64,000 nucleotides of DNA from Streptomyces pacificus (lineage in GTDB: Bacteria > Actinomycetota > Actinomycetes > Streptomycetales > Streptomycetaceae): contig NZ_BLLG01000009.1 in assembly GCF_011766325.1 (NCBI RefSeq), positions 1 through 64,000 of the forward strand, given 5' to 3'. A model generated the notes under the pieces. It searched no databases, was not told the origin of the DNA, and saw only the letters and a list, made by a program, of their open reading frames with translations. Below are positions 1-9,400 of this stretch, piece by piece. Numbering within the stretch: position 1 is the stretch's first letter; every line of letters starts with the position of its first letter. The translations under genes and the position numbers were made by a program.

Positions 1-115
1 CGCCAGCACTGACGGCGCTCGATGAACTCCAACTCCCGTCCAAACAGCGGGTGGAACGGGTGCGTCACCCGCACCCCGCCTGCATCTCCAGAGTCCGGAA
101 CCTGAGCAGTCGACG

Positions 116-460
116 GATCACGCCAACCCCTACAGCGAGGCCCAGTTCAAGACCACGAAGTACATGTCCGACTATCCCGAACGGTTCGACTCCCTGGCCC
201 ACGCCCGCGAGTGGTTCGACGCGTTCATCGCGTACTACAACCATGAGCACCGGCACTCGGGCATCGGCTGGCACACACCCGCATCCGTCCACTTCGGCAC
301 CGCCGATGAGGTCCGCGACCAGCGGGCCGTCACCCTTGCCGAGGCATACGCCCGCCACCCCGAACGCTTCGGCCGACGCCCCCGACCACCCCAGATACCC
401 CAGACCGCTTGGATCAACGACCCGGCCAAGCGCAGGGAACCCGCACCACAAACCTCATAG
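116..460 (+). pseudogene. IS3-family transposase (OrfB) C-terminal remnant
   Basis: The readable frame gives the end of an IS3-type integrase-core transposase: NPYSEAQFKT, PERF, then YNHEHRHSGIGWHTPASVHFG, the usual C-terminal signature with the last catalytic region. Upstream the same frame hits a stop at 23-25 and homology cannot be followed, so the N-terminal part is lost, frameshifted or degraded. The sequence just after the stop (around 466-490) resembles the outer end of such elements, but the left end lies outside the window. It is a dead remnant next to the conserved mtnP gene. Confidence 0.75.
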
Positions 461-513
461 CATCACAACCGTCTCATTGGACTTGAAATCTTCCGGCCCG
501 GCCCCTCCACGTG

Positions 514-1365
514 CTACGGCAGCGTAATGCCCGTCTTCAGGCCGTTCAGCGCGCTCGTGCAGCGGCAGTGGCGTTCCTCGTTCGCAGGCAGTCCCGCCAC
601 TGCGTCGAACAGCACGTCCCGCAGCCTGTCCACGTTCGCGGCGAAGACCGCGAGCACTTCCTCGTGAGAGACGCCCTCGCCGCTCTCCGCCCCGGCGTCG
701 AGGTCCGTCACCAGGTTCATGGACGTGTAGCAGAGCTCCAACTCGCGGGCGAGCGCGGCCTCGGGGTGCCCGGTCATCCCCACCACCGACCAGCCCATGG
801 CGGCATGCCAGCGGGACTCGGCGCGGGTGCCGAAGCGCGGTCCCTCGACCACGACGAGCGTTCCGCCGTCGACCGGCTCCCAGCCGCGTCCCCGCGCCGC
901 AGCCAGTGCGGCTTGCCGCCCCGTCGGGCAGTAGGGGTCGGCGAGGGACACATGGACGACGTTCGGCACTTCGCCGGTCGTGAGCGGCTCACCGTCGAAG
1001 TAGGTGTCGGCCCGGGACTTGGTCCGGTCCACCAACTGGTCGGGAACGAGCAGGGTTCCGGGTCCGTGCTCCGGCCGCAGGCCGCCGACGGCGCACGGCC
1101 CGAGCACCTGGCGTACGCCCACCGACCGCAGGGCCCACAGGTTGGCGCGGTAGTTGATGCGGTGCGGCGGCAGGCGGTGGCCCCGGCCGTGCCGGGGCAG
1201 GAAGGCGACCTTCCGTCCCGCGATCTCACCGAAGAACAGCGAATCACTCGGGCTGCCGTAGGGCGTGGTGACCTCGGTCTCGGTCACGTTCTCCAGAAAG
1301 GAGTAGAACCCCGAGCCGCCGATGACGCCGATCTCCGCACGCTCTGCGCTCTCTGTGTTGGCCAT
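514..1365 (-). CDS. mtnP: S-methyl-5'-thioadenosine phosphorylase
   Basis: This cytosolic enzyme cleaves methylthioadenosine (from polyamine and related metabolism) with phosphate to adenine and methylthioribose-1-phosphate. The 283-residue protein has the PNP/MTAP family layout: a phosphate-binding GGSGF near residues 16-20, PRHGRGH at about 57-63, NYRANLWAL at about 71-79, and a later VVEGPRFGTRAE segment with GMTGHPEA. The length is normal. The ATG at 1365 is chosen because the family N-terminus (EIGVIGGSGFY) follows directly; a -10-like TACTGT lies 7 bases upstream, so the mRNA is probably leaderless. It is the last minus-strand gene before the IS3 remnant. Confidence 0.93.
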   Translation of the reverse strand: MANTESAERAEIGVIGGSGFYSFLENVTETEVTTPYGSPSDSLFFGEIAGRKVAFLPRHGRGHRLPPHRINYRANLWALRSVGVRQVLGPCAVGGLRPEHGPGTLLVPDQLVDRTKSRADTYFDGEPLTTGEVPNVVHVSLADPYCPTGRQAALAAARGRGWEPVDGGTLVVVEGPRFGTRAESRWHAAMGWSVVGMTGHPEAALARELELCYTSMNLVTDLDAGAESGEGVSHEEVLAVFAANVDRLRDVLFDAVAGLPANEERHCRCTSALNGLKTGITLP

Positions 1366-1372
1366 GGCCGTC

Positions 1373-1378
1373 ACAGTA
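1373..1378 (-). promoter_or_regulatory. -10 box of mtnP (leaderless promoter)
   Basis: On the minus strand TACTGT ends 7 bases before the mtnP ATG, which places transcription start at or next to the start codon. No ribosome binding site is visible. The -35 region is not clear. Confidence 0.5.
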
Positions 1379-1457
1379 GCCGTGCTCGTACGCGGGCCGG
1401 TATCCCTCCCCCGCGCCGCACACCATGCCCGGACCCCTCGCAGTTGCCTCCCGCGTC

Positions 1458-1505
1458 CGGTGCCGTCCGGTGCCGTCCGGCGCCGGACGGCACCGGACGG
1501 CACCG
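1458..1505. repeat. 48-bp perfect palindrome built from TGCCGTCCGG repeats
   Basis: Each arm is 24 bases and holds two tandem copies of TGCCGTCCGG. The arms are exact reverse complements around a GGC/GCC centre at 1481/1482 with no spacer. It lies downstream of the FmdB gene and upstream of mtnP, so it may act as a transcription terminator or as a cruciform or DNA-binding site. No T-run follows, as is common in Streptomyces. Confidence 0.85.
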
Positions 1506-1979
1506 CACCTGTGGGTCGCCCGGCGCTTCGGGGGCGCCGCCCCGCCGGACGACCGCGCGTCACGCCGGGCTTACCGTGCCGCCCCGGGTGCTGCCGACGG
1601 ACCCGCCGGCCACCGCACGCTGCTGTCCGGCGGCGGTCGCCATCGGCTCCGCCCGCCCCGGTCCGCCGGCCGCTGCGCCGTATCCCCTGCCTGCGGACGG
1701 ACCCTCGCCGCTCCCGCCGACCGCTCACCGGGCGTCCTGCTCTCGGGATGCGTCGTACGAGCTCGGCGGGTGCGCGGAGGCGGGCCACAGGGTCGGGTCC
1801 ACAGGGTCAGGGTCGGGTACGGGGGCATGCGGGAGCGCGGACGAGAGCGCGGAAAGGGGTGCACAGCAGAAGCGCGGAAGTACGAGAGCGCGGAAGGCGG
1901 AAGTACGAGAGCACGGGAAGGGGCCCATGCGGAAGGTCCCCGCCGCCCGGAGGCTGCGGGGACCCTGCGAGTCCAGGGA

Positions 1980-2354
1980 TCAGGCGGCCGTCGTGCTGCC
2001 GGATGTGGTGGACGACGACGAGCCGGAGGAGGCGGCCGCGGACTTCGAGTCCGACGACGCCCCTGATGACGACGCCCCTGATGACGACGAATCCGACGAC
2101 GAGGACGTGGAAGAAGTCCCGGACGCGGACCCCTGGGACTTCGCCGACGCGGTCGACTGCGTGCTGCCCGAGGAGGAGCTGCGGCTGTCGTTGCGGTAGA
2201 AGCCGGAGCCCTTGAAGACGATGCCGACGGCCGAGAACACCTTCTTGAGGCGTCCGTGACAGCCCGGGCACTCGGTCAGGGCGTCGTCGGTGAACTTCTG
2301 CACCGCCTCGAGGCCCTCGCCGCACTCGGTGCACTGGTACTGGTACGTCGGCAC
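1980..2354 (-). CDS. FmdB-type zinc ribbon protein
   Basis: This 124-residue protein starts MPTYQYQC, with a zinc ribbon formed by CTEC (about residues 7-10) and CPGCHG (about 30-35), and the family ending KKVFSAVGIVFKGSGFYRND. The rest, from about residue 58, is a low-complexity Ser/Gly/Ala tail. The family is described as a putative regulatory protein; its actual role is not settled. The GTG at 2354 is chosen because GGAGGA lies 6 bases upstream and MPTYQYQC is the family start. The Ser-rich tail is longer than in many homologues. Confidence 0.88.
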   Translation of the reverse strand: MPTYQYQCTECGEGLEAVQKFTDDALTECPGCHGRLKKVFSAVGIVFKGSGFYRNDSRSSSSGSTQSTASAKSQGSASGTSSTSSSSDSSSSGASSSGASSDSKSAAASSGSSSSTTSGSTTAA

Positions 2355-2422
2355 TTGTCTTCCTCCTGGCACTCTCACTCGATGAGTGCTAACGATGGTC
2401 CATATTGACGTATTCCCCCGTC

Positions 2423-3898
2423 TCAGTCCACCGTCACGGGCACTCGGTGACCGACACCACGTGCGACCGTCAGGGTGTGTGGGCGCGGCACCAGGCGGGA
2501 ACGCAGCGCCACCAGGGTGGCCAGGGCGAGCACGGTGCCCGCCAGCGGTACCAGGAAACCGGCGGCCGAGCCGTGGGTGTCGGCGAGCCGGCCGGCGACG
2601 GTCACCGCTGCCGCCTGGCCGAGAGCCACCGATCCGGTCAGCCAGGTGAAGGCCTCCGTCCGCGCCGACGCCGGCACCAGCGGTTCGACCAGCGTGAAGC
2701 CGCCGATCAGCGCGGGCGCGATGAAGACCCCGACGACCAGTCCGAGACCGCCGAGCAGTACCGCGGAGTGCGCCGTCCAGAGCAGCGACGCGGCGAGTGC
2801 CAGGCCCGCGTAACCCGCTACCATGCGCCGCCGGGGTCCGGACTTCCACGCGATCGCGCCCACGGCGATTCCCGCGAGCATGTTGCCCGCGGCGAACAGC
2901 CCGTAGAGCAGACCGTTCATACCGGGCTGACCGATTTCCTGGGTGAACGCGGTGAGCGAGACCTGCATACCGCCGAAGACGGAACCGATGCCGAGGAAGG
3001 CGACGGCGAGGACCCGGACGCCGGGCACCGACAGTGCCGAAGCACGCTTCGCCCGCCCGCCGGGGCCGGGGCTGCCGAAGGCCGGCTGCGTGCGGCGCTG
3101 GGCGGCGAACAGCAGACCGCCGGCCAGGGTCAGTCCGGCCTCGGCGATCAGTCCGGCGGCCGGGTGGACGCCGGTGCACAGGGCGGTGGCGAGGACCGGT
3201 CCGACCACGAAGGTGAACTCGTCGGTGACCGACTCGAACGCCGCGGCCGTGGGCATCAGCCGGGACCCGCCGAGCCGTGCGGCCCAGCGGGCCCGCACCA
3301 TCGGGCCGACCTGCGGGACCGAGGCGCCGGTCGGTACCGCGGCGGCGAAGAGCGCCCACAGGGGGGCGCCCGCGAGCGCCAGCGCGGTCAGCGCTCCGAC
3401 GGCAGCTGTGTGCACCAGCACACCGGGTACCAGCACGGCCCGCTGCCCGAAGCGGTCGGCGAGCCGGCCGCTCTGCGGGGCGAAGAGCGCCATGGAGACG
3501 CCGGTGACGGCGGCGACGGCTCCGGCGTCTCCGTACGAACCGGTGGTGTGCTGGACGAGGAGGACGATGCCGATCGTCAGCATCGCGAACGGCTGCCGGG
3601 CGGCGAACCCGGGGAGCAGGAAGGTCCACGCGCCGGGAGTGCGGAGCAGCTGCCCGTAGCCGGGGCGCCGGCCGCCGGTCGAGGGCCCGGACAGTGGCCG
3701 CCTGCGCGACGGCGAGGACGGCGAGGCCGACGGAGATGACGAGTGTGACGGCGAGGACGGCGAGGACGGCGACGGGGACGAGGACGAGTGAGGCGACGGG
3801 GACGAGACGGATGACGAGGGCGAGAACGAGGGCGACGGCGCCGGGGGAGCGTTCGGGGGCGTGCCGGTAGGCGTGCCAGGAGTGACCGTGGACTCCAC
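2423..3898 (-). CDS. MFS transporter with serine-rich N-terminal extension
   Basis: This major facilitator superfamily permease of up to 491 residues probably exports a small molecule. From about residue 78 (YGQLLRTPGAWTFLLPGFAARQ) it follows the usual 12-helix pattern, with the motif-A-like loop GRLADRFGQR between helices 2 and 3. The first ~70 residues are Ser/Pro-rich low complexity encoded by GACGAGGACGG-type repeats, and the real start may lie further in; the GTG at 3898 is only the longest reading. It is transcribed on the same strand as the FmdB gene, 68 bases upstream of it. The substrate cannot be told. Confidence 0.82.
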   Translation of the reverse strand: MESTVTPGTPTGTPPNAPPAPSPSFSPSSSVSSPSPHSSSSPSPSSPSSPSHSSSPSASPSSPSRRRPLSGPSTGGRRPGYGQLLRTPGAWTFLLPGFAARQPFAMLTIGIVLLVQHTTGSYGDAGAVAAVTGVSMALFAPQSGRLADRFGQRAVLVPGVLVHTAAVGALTALALAGAPLWALFAAAVPTGASVPQVGPMVRARWAARLGGSRLMPTAAAFESVTDEFTFVVGPVLATALCTGVHPAAGLIAEAGLTLAGGLLFAAQRRTQPAFGSPGPGGRAKRASALSVPGVRVLAVAFLGIGSVFGGMQVSLTAFTQEIGQPGMNGLLYGLFAAGNMLAGIAVGAIAWKSGPRRRMVAGYAGLALAASLLWTAHSAVLLGGLGLVVGVFIAPALIGGFTLVEPLVPASARTEAFTWLTGSVALGQAAAVTVAGRLADTHGSAAGFLVPLAGTVLALATLVALRSRLVPRPHTLTVARGVGHRVPVTVD

Positions 3899-4159
3899 GG
3901 CCCTTGCCTTTCTGCCGCCTGGTAGCGCTTTCCCGGGGTGCCGGGGATCGCCGAGAGCTGTCCTCTTGCGCGGAACTGCGGTGGATACCGGGCCCCGCTG
4001 CGGGGGGTCACTCGGCCGCCATACGGTCGCGCCAGCTCTGCGTCAGGCAGAGTTGGTCGATCAGTGCGCCTTCATGTTACAGGGCCCGTCGATGGGCCGC
4101 CTCGGATTGCGGCAGCGCAACGTGAGCGGCACCTGGGATTGACCTGGGGTGCGGAGGCT

Positions 4160-4201
4160 CCGGGCGGGATACCGCCCCCGCGGGGGCGGTATCCCGCCCG
4201 G
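4160..4201. repeat. 42-bp perfect palindrome, possible terminator
   Basis: Left arm CCGGGCGGGATACCGCCCCCG and its exact reverse complement meet at 4180/4181 without a spacer. It could form a 21-bp hairpin in RNA from either strand. It sits about 510 bases beyond the end of the antiporter gene, far for a simple terminator, and before the MFS promoter. Confidence 0.85.
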
Positions 4202-4351
4202 GGAGTTCGCGCAGGGCGGCCTCTCCCGCCGCCGGCCCATGTGCCTGCCCCGCGGCATGGTCCTGTGCCGATCCCGGGAGCGCCCGGGGAGTTCGCCCGG
4301 GGCCCCGCCTCGCGCGGGTGCTGCCGTACCGCGGCTGCCCCTCGGTCGCTT

Positions 4352-4485
4352 GTCGGTGCTGCGTGCTGCGTGCTGCGTTCTGCGTTCTGCGCGGTGCTGC
4401 GCGGTGCTGCGCGGTGCTGCGCGGTGTTGTCCGGTGCTGCGCGGTGCTGTGCGGTGCTTCGCTCTGTTGCGCGGTGCTGTGCTGC
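4352..4485. repeat. Degenerate 10-bp tandem array (GCGGTGCTGC)
   Basis: The stretch starts with TGCTGCG/TTCTGCG units and passes into near-perfect 10-mers GCGGTGCTGC, several of them exact, with point variants towards 4480. It is a G/C-rich minisatellite in a region with no gene. Confidence 0.8.
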
Positions 4486-4668
4486 CCCGTGCCGTATCGC
4501 GGCTGCCCTCGCGGCCTCGGCCCAGCCCCGTGCCGGTCTCTCCCGTACGAAGGGCTTACCGGCCCGATCAGGCCCCGGGGCCCCTGATCGATCCACCTCC
4601 GGCCTTTCCGCTGAGGCCTGCCTGGGAAGGGGGTCTCGACGGGTCGAGGTCCTCTCCGAGAGCAGACC

Positions 4669-6159
4669 CTAACCGCGCGTCCCCAGCCAGCCGGCCAGTT
4701 TGCCGCCCTGTCCCACCGCCCGCAGCCGTGCCTCGGCCGCGTCCCGCACCGGGTCGGTCGCCACCACCAGCAGTTCGTCGCCGCGCCGCAGGACGGTCGT
4801 GGGACTCGGTACGAAGCTCTTGCCCTCGCGGACGACGAGTGTCACGGCGGCGCCCGGGGGCAGCCGGAGTTCGCCGACCTCCACGCCGTGCATACGGGAC
4901 TCCTCCGGGATCGCGACCGACAGCAGATGCCCGCGCAGCCGCTCCAGCGGCGCCGACTCGATTCCCAGGTCGGCGGCCTCCGGGCCGTCCCCCAGCTTGA
5001 GCGCCTTCGCCATCCAGGGCAGCGTCGGCCCCTGGAGCAGCGTGTAGACGACGACGAGCACGAAGACGATGTTGAAGATTCGTTCGCTGCCCTCGATCCC
5101 GGACACCAGCGGAATGGTCGCCAGGATGATGGGCACGGCGCCGCGCAGTCCGGCCCACGACATCAGGGTCTTCTCGCGCCATGGGATGCGGAACGGCAGC
5201 AGGCTGATGAAGACCGACAGTGGCCGGGCCGCCATCGTCAGCACCAGCCCGATGACCACGGCGGGCCAGAAGTCGCGCAGCAGCTCGCTCGGGGAGACGA
5301 GCAGTCCGAGCAGGACGAACATCCCGATCTGGGCGATCCAGCCGAGTCCGTCGGCGAATCCGCGGGTGGCCGGCCAGTGGGGCAGTCTCGAGTTCCCGAG
5401 CACCATCGCCGCGAGGTAGACGGCGAGGAAGCCGCTGCCGTCGGCGAGGGCACCGACGGCGTAGGCGGTCACCGCGATGGCCATCACGGCGATCGGGTAC
5501 AGGCCGGACGCGGGAAGGGCGACATGGCGCAGCCCGAGCGCGCCGAGCCAGCCGACGGCGAGACCGATCGCGGCGCCGATCGCCAGCTGCAGCAGGATTT
5601 TTCCGATGAGGATGTACCACGCCTCGACGGGTTCGGTGGTGGACAGCGCGATGACGAGGATGACGACGGGAGCGTCGTTGAAGCCGGACTCCGCCTCGAG
5701 GACACCCGTGGTGCGGGCGGGGAGGGGCACCCTCCGCAATACGGAGAAGACCGCGGCGGCGTCCGTCGAGGAGACGACCGCGCCGATGACCAGTGCCTGC
5801 CGCCATTCCAGTCCGACCAGGTAGTGGGCTCCTGCGGCCGTGACGCCGACGCTCACGGCGATGCCGACGGTCGACAGCATCGCCGCCGCGGGCAGGGCCG
5901 GTCTGATCTCCTTCCACTTGGTGCTCAGACCGCCCTCGGCCAGGATCACCACGAGAGCGGCATAGCCGATCACCTGAGTGAGTCCGGCGTTGTCGAACTC
6001 GACGGCGAAGATGCCGTCCTGCCCGATCGCGATGCCGATGCCCAGATAGAGGAGCAGGCTGGGGAGCCCGCTCCGGGAGGAGATGCGCACGGCCACGACG
6101 GCGATGAGCAGGACGAGCGAGCAGATGAGCAGAAGTGCGTTGAGCTGGTGGACAGTCAG
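4669..6159 (-). CDS. Potassium/proton antiporter, CPA1 type with RCK_C domain
   Basis: This inner-membrane cation/H+ exchanger has about 12 helices. VVSSTDAAAVFSVLR and ESGFNDAPVVILV are the ion-binding core motifs of the NhaP2/CvrA group. The last ~90 residues (SVAIPEES to VVATDP) form a TrkA-C (RCK_C) regulatory domain. The family start is MTVHxLN; here this aligns with a CTG codon at 6159 (LTVHQLN) that has GGAAGGA close upstream on the minus strand. The nearest standard start is a GTG at 6207, 16 codons earlier, with no good ribosome site. I therefore favour CTG, which would be a non-standard start. Confidence 0.88.
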   Translation of the reverse strand: MTVHQLNALLLICSLVLLIAVVAVRISSRSGLPSLLLYLGIGIAIGQDGIFAVEFDNAGLTQVIGYAALVVILAEGGLSTKWKEIRPALPAAAMLSTVGIAVSVGVTAAGAHYLVGLEWRQALVIGAVVSSTDAAAVFSVLRRVPLPARTTGVLEAESGFNDAPVVILVIALSTTEPVEAWYILIGKILLQLAIGAAIGLAVGWLGALGLRHVALPASGLYPIAVMAIAVTAYAVGALADGSGFLAVYLAAMVLGNSRLPHWPATRGFADGLGWIAQIGMFVLLGLLVSPSELLRDFWPAVVIGLVLTMAARPLSVFISLLPFRIPWREKTLMSWAGLRGAVPIILATIPLVSGIEGSERIFNIVFVLVVVYTLLQGPTLPWMAKALKLGDGPEAADLGIESAPLERLRGHLLSVAIPEESRMHGVEVGELRLPPGAAVTLVVREGKSFVPSPTTVLRRGDELLVVATDPVRDAAEARLRAVGQGGKLAGWLGTRG

Positions 6160-6400
6160 CGGCCGATCCTTCCCTCGTGCGCCTGCCGGATCGTGCCTCC
6201 GGCACACGACACTTCGTTACCTTACCTAATCTTTAACGCAATCTTGACGCTCCCATGGCCGATTTCCCTTGTTGATCGCCAGTAAGTTCGAATGCCGCGG
6301 GGGTGATGCAGCGTTACTGATACCGCGTCCGGACCCGCCGATCGCTGCGCCTAAGGTTGCTCCTGCACCTCCAGGATCACCCTGCCCTCGAAGGACAGCG

Positions 6401-9400
6401 ATGCCCTCCAACACAACCGCCTCCTCCGCCGAGAAGCCAGCCAGGAGGCGGGGCCGCCGCGCCCGCCTGATCGTGCTCGCCCTGGCCCTGGCGCTGGTCG
6501 CGGGTGTCGGCGGCGGTGCTTACTGGGGCGTCGGCACCGTGCGCGCGTCCTTCCCGCAGACCACCGGGACGATCAGGCTCGACGGCCTGTCGGCCCCGGT
6601 GGACGTCAAGCGCGACGCCAACGGGATTCCGCAGCTCTACGCGAGCACCGACGAGGACCTGTTCCGCGCGCAGGGCTTCGTGCACGCGCAGGACCGCTTC
6701 TGGGAGATGGACGTGCGCCGCCACGTCACGGCGGGCCGGCTGTCCGAGATGTTCGGTGCGGGGCAGGTCGAGACGGACGCCTTCCTGCGCACCCTCGGCT
6801 GGCACCGGGTGGCTCAGCAGGAGTTCGACGAGAAACTCGCGCCCGAGACCAAGAAGTACCTCCAGGCCTACGCCGACGGCGTCAACGCCTACCTGGCGGA
6901 CCGTGACGGAGCCGACCTCTCGCTGGAGCACGCGGCCCTGGGGCTCACCGGCGACTACCGGCCGGAGAAGTGGACGCCGGTCGATTCGGTCGCCTGGCTG
7001 AAGGCGATGGCCTGGGACCTGCGCGGCAACATGCAGGAGGAGATCGACCGCTCGCTGATGACCAGCCGGCTGACCGAACAGCAGATCGAGCAGCTGTACC
7101 CGGCGTACCCGTACGACCTGCACCAGCCGATCGTTACGGCCGGTGCCGTGGACGAGGGCGCCGGGAAGTGGGACCCGGAGGCGGAACCCTCCACGGATGC
7201 CCGGAACTCCTCGGGTTCCCCGGACTCCCCGGACTCCCCGGGGTCCTCGGGCTCCTCGGACTTCTCCGGTTCCGCGGGCGCCGGATCGTCGTCGCAGGGA
7301 GGCGGAACAGCCGACGGCGGTGCGGACGCGGTAGCCGGCCCGGAGGACGCTCCGGGCAGCGGTCCGGACAGCACCTCGGAAGGCGGCTCGGCCAGCGGCT
7401 CGGGCAGCGCCTTGAGCAGCGGTTCGGACACCGGTTCGGACACCGGTTCGGACACCGGGTCGGACACCGGGTCGGACACCGGGTCGGGCAGTGACCAGGG
7501 CACACAGACGCAGCTCTCCGGCCTCTCCGACGTGCTCGACCGGATCCCGGCCCTGCTCGGCCCGAACGGCAGCGGCATCGGTTCCAACTCGTGGGTGGTC
7601 TCCGGCGCGTACACCACCACCGGGAAGCCGCTGCTCGCCAACGACCCCCACCTCGCGCCGCAGCTGCCGTCGCTGTGGGCCCAGATGGGCCTGCACTGCC
7701 GCGCCGTCTCGGACACGTGCTCCTTCGATGTCGCCGGGTACACCTTCTCCGGCATGCCGGGCGTGGTCATCGGCCACAACCAGGACATCGCCTGGGGCTT
7801 CACCAACCTCGGTGCCGACGTCACCGACCTCTACCTGGAGAAGGTCTCCCAGACGGGGTGGTTGTCCGGCAGCCGGACCAAACCCTTCAAGGTCCGCGAG
7901 GAGACGATCAGGATCGCCGGCGGCGGCAGCAAGAAGATCACCGTCCGGGAGACCGACCACGGACCGCTGATCTCCGACCGCAGCTCCGAGCTGGAGCGGG
8001 TCGGCGAGCGGGCACCGGTGACGACCCCGGCCCCCGACCGCGGCAACGGCTTCGGGGTGGCGCTGCGCTGGACGGCGCTGGATCCGGGCAACTCCATGGA
8101 CGCGGTGTTCAAGCTCAACCGGGCGAAGGACTTCGAGGGCTTCCGCGCTGCGGCGAAGGACTTCGAGGTCCCCTCGCAGAACCTGGTCTACGCGGACACC
8201 GAGGGCAACATCGGCTACCAGGCTCCCGGGAAGATCCCGGTCCGGGCCGAGGGCTTCGACGGCTCGATGCCCGCCCCGGGCTGGAACCCGACCTCCGGTT
8301 GGAAGGGGTACATCCCCTTCGACGAGCTGCCGTACGAGTACAACCCGGAGCGCGGCTACATCGTCACCGCCAACCAGGCCGTCGTGGACGACGGGACGTA
8401 CCCGTATCTGATCACCGGGGACTACGGGTACGGCTCCCGGAGCCAGCGGATCCACGACCTGATCGAGGCGAAGACCAAGGACGGCGGGAAGATCTCGACC
8501 GACGACATGCGCACCATGCAGACGGACAACCAGAGCGAGATCGCCAAGCTGCTGACTCCGCACCTGCTGAAGATCGACGTCTCGGACCCGTATGTGCGGG
8601 AGGCGCAGAAGCTGCTGGAGGGCTGGGACTACACCCAGGAGCCGGATTCCGGGGCCGCCGCCTACTTCAACGGCGTCTGGCGCCATGTGCTCAGGCTGGC
8701 CTTCGGCAACAAGCTGCCCAAGGAGCTGCGGATCCGGGGCGAGTGCCTCAACGTCCGTCCGGCCGACAGCACCGGCCCGGTCGACGACCTGAACTCGCTG
8801 GTGCGCGAGTGCGGCCAGCGCGACGCGGACTCGGCCCAGCCGGACGGCGGCGACCGCTGGTACGAAGTGGTCCGCGCGCTGATAGACGTCGAGGACAGCG
8901 AGTGGTGGCAGGCGCCGAGGACCCGCAAGGACCCGGCCACGACCACCCGTGACGAGCTGTTCGCCCGGGCAATGAAGGACGCACGCTGGGAGCTGACGGC
9001 CAAGCTCGGCAAGGACGTCGGCAGCTGGAGCTGGGGCAGGCTGCACCAGCTGACGCTGAAGAACCAGACGCTGGGCACCTCCGGCCCCGGCGTACTGCGG
9101 TGGATGCTCAACCGCGGCCCGTGGAGCCTCGGCGGCGGAGAGGCCGCGGTCGATGCGACCGGCTGGAACGCGGCCGCCGGCTACGACGTGACCTGGGTCC
9201 CGTCGATGCGGATGGTCGTCAACGTGGGCGACTGGGACAAGTCCCGCTGGATCAATCTGACGGGTGCCTCCGGCCACGCCTACAGCGACCACTACACCGA
9301 CCAGACCGACAAGTGGGCCAAGGGCGAACTGCTCGACTGGGCTTACACCGGCAAGGCGGTCGAAGCGGCGACGGAGGACACGCTGGTGCTCAGGCCGTAG
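6401..9400 (+). CDS. Penicillin acylase family protein (Ntn hydrolase)
   Basis: This is a secreted or membrane-anchored amide hydrolase of the penicillin-acylase/AHL-acylase family, 999 residues. A signal anchor covers about residues 28-52. The alpha-part begins with GIPQLYASTDEDLFRAQGFVHAQDRFWEMD. The autocatalytic cleavage point and nucleophile is Ser395 in GSNSWVVSG, followed by LLANDPHLAPQLPSLW. The spacer before it (about 258-370) is an unusually long Ser/Gly/Asp low-complexity stretch with five GSDT-type repeats. ATG at 6401 has AAGGA upstream; a longer frame from 6269 has none. The stop overlaps the convergent cyclo-ligase gene by 11 bases. The substrate (beta-lactam, lactone or peptide) is not predictable. 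Confidence 0.9.
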   Translation: MPSNTTASSAEKPARRRGRRARLIVLALALALVAGVGGGAYWGVGTVRASFPQTTGTIRLDGLSAPVDVKRDANGIPQLYASTDEDLFRAQGFVHAQDRFWEMDVRRHVTAGRLSEMFGAGQVETDAFLRTLGWHRVAQQEFDEKLAPETKKYLQAYADGVNAYLADRDGADLSLEHAALGLTGDYRPEKWTPVDSVAWLKAMAWDLRGNMQEEIDRSLMTSRLTEQQIEQLYPAYPYDLHQPIVTAGAVDEGAGKWDPEAEPSTDARNSSGSPDSPDSPGSSGSSDFSGSAGAGSSSQGGGTADGGADAVAGPEDAPGSGPDSTSEGGSASGSGSALSSGSDTGSDTGSDTGSDTGSDTGSGSDQGTQTQLSGLSDVLDRIPALLGPNGSGIGSNSWVVSGAYTTTGKPLLANDPHLAPQLPSLWAQMGLHCRAVSDTCSFDVAGYTFSGMPGVVIGHNQDIAWGFTNLGADVTDLYLEKVSQTGWLSGSRTKPFKVREETIRIAGGGSKKITVRETDHGPLISDRSSELERVGERAPVTTPAPDRGNGFGVALRWTALDPGNSMDAVFKLNRAKDFEGFRAAAKDFEVPSQNLVYADTEGNIGYQAPGKIPVRAEGFDGSMPAPGWNPTSGWKGYIPFDELPYEYNPERGYIVTANQAVVDDGTYPYLITGDYGYGSRSQRIHDLIEAKTKDGGKISTDDMRTMQTDNQSEIAKLLTPHLLKIDVSDPYVREAQKLLEGWDYTQEPDSGAAAYFNGVWRHVLRLAFGNKLPKELRIRGECLNVRPADSTGPVDDLNSLVRECGQRDADSAQPDGGDRWYEVVRALIDVEDSEWWQAPRTRKDPATTTRDELFARAMKDARWELTAKLGKDVGSWSWGRLHQLTLKNQTLGTSGPGVLRWMLNRGPWSLGGGEAAVDATGWNAAAGYDVTWVPSMRMVVNVGDWDKSRWINLTGASGHAYSDHYTDQTDKWAKGELLDWAYTGKAVEAATEDTLVLRP

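Larger units (their letters stand above)
1366..1979. other. Gene-free stretch between mtnP and the FmdB gene
   Basis: No convincing gene is seen in these 614 bases. Next to mtnP is its promoter. The middle holds the 48-bp palindrome listed separately. The part near 1785-1920 consists of short imperfect direct repeats (CACAGGGTC, GCGGAAGTACGAGAGC). Long open frames run through it on both strands, but they have no recognisable protein content. Confidence 0.6.
3899..4668. other. Gene-free stretch with palindrome and minisatellite
   Basis: No supported gene lies between the MFS gene and the antiporter gene. The stretch holds the 42-bp palindrome (4160-4201) and the TGCTGCG/GCGGTGCTGC array (4352-4485), both listed separately. 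Open frames across it are products of the repeats. Confidence 0.6.

Noticed and set aside
511..2199. Long plus-strand open frame (562 codons) over mtnP and the gap
   Set aside because: Shadow of mtnP plus high-GC gap; no domain, wrong codon pattern.
6205..6235. TTAGGTAAGG on the minus strand upstream of the antiporter, resembling half of an iron box (DmdR1/IdeR)
   Set aside because: Only the left half fits the TTAGGTTAGG..CACCTAA pattern; the right half is absent and the gene has no iron role.
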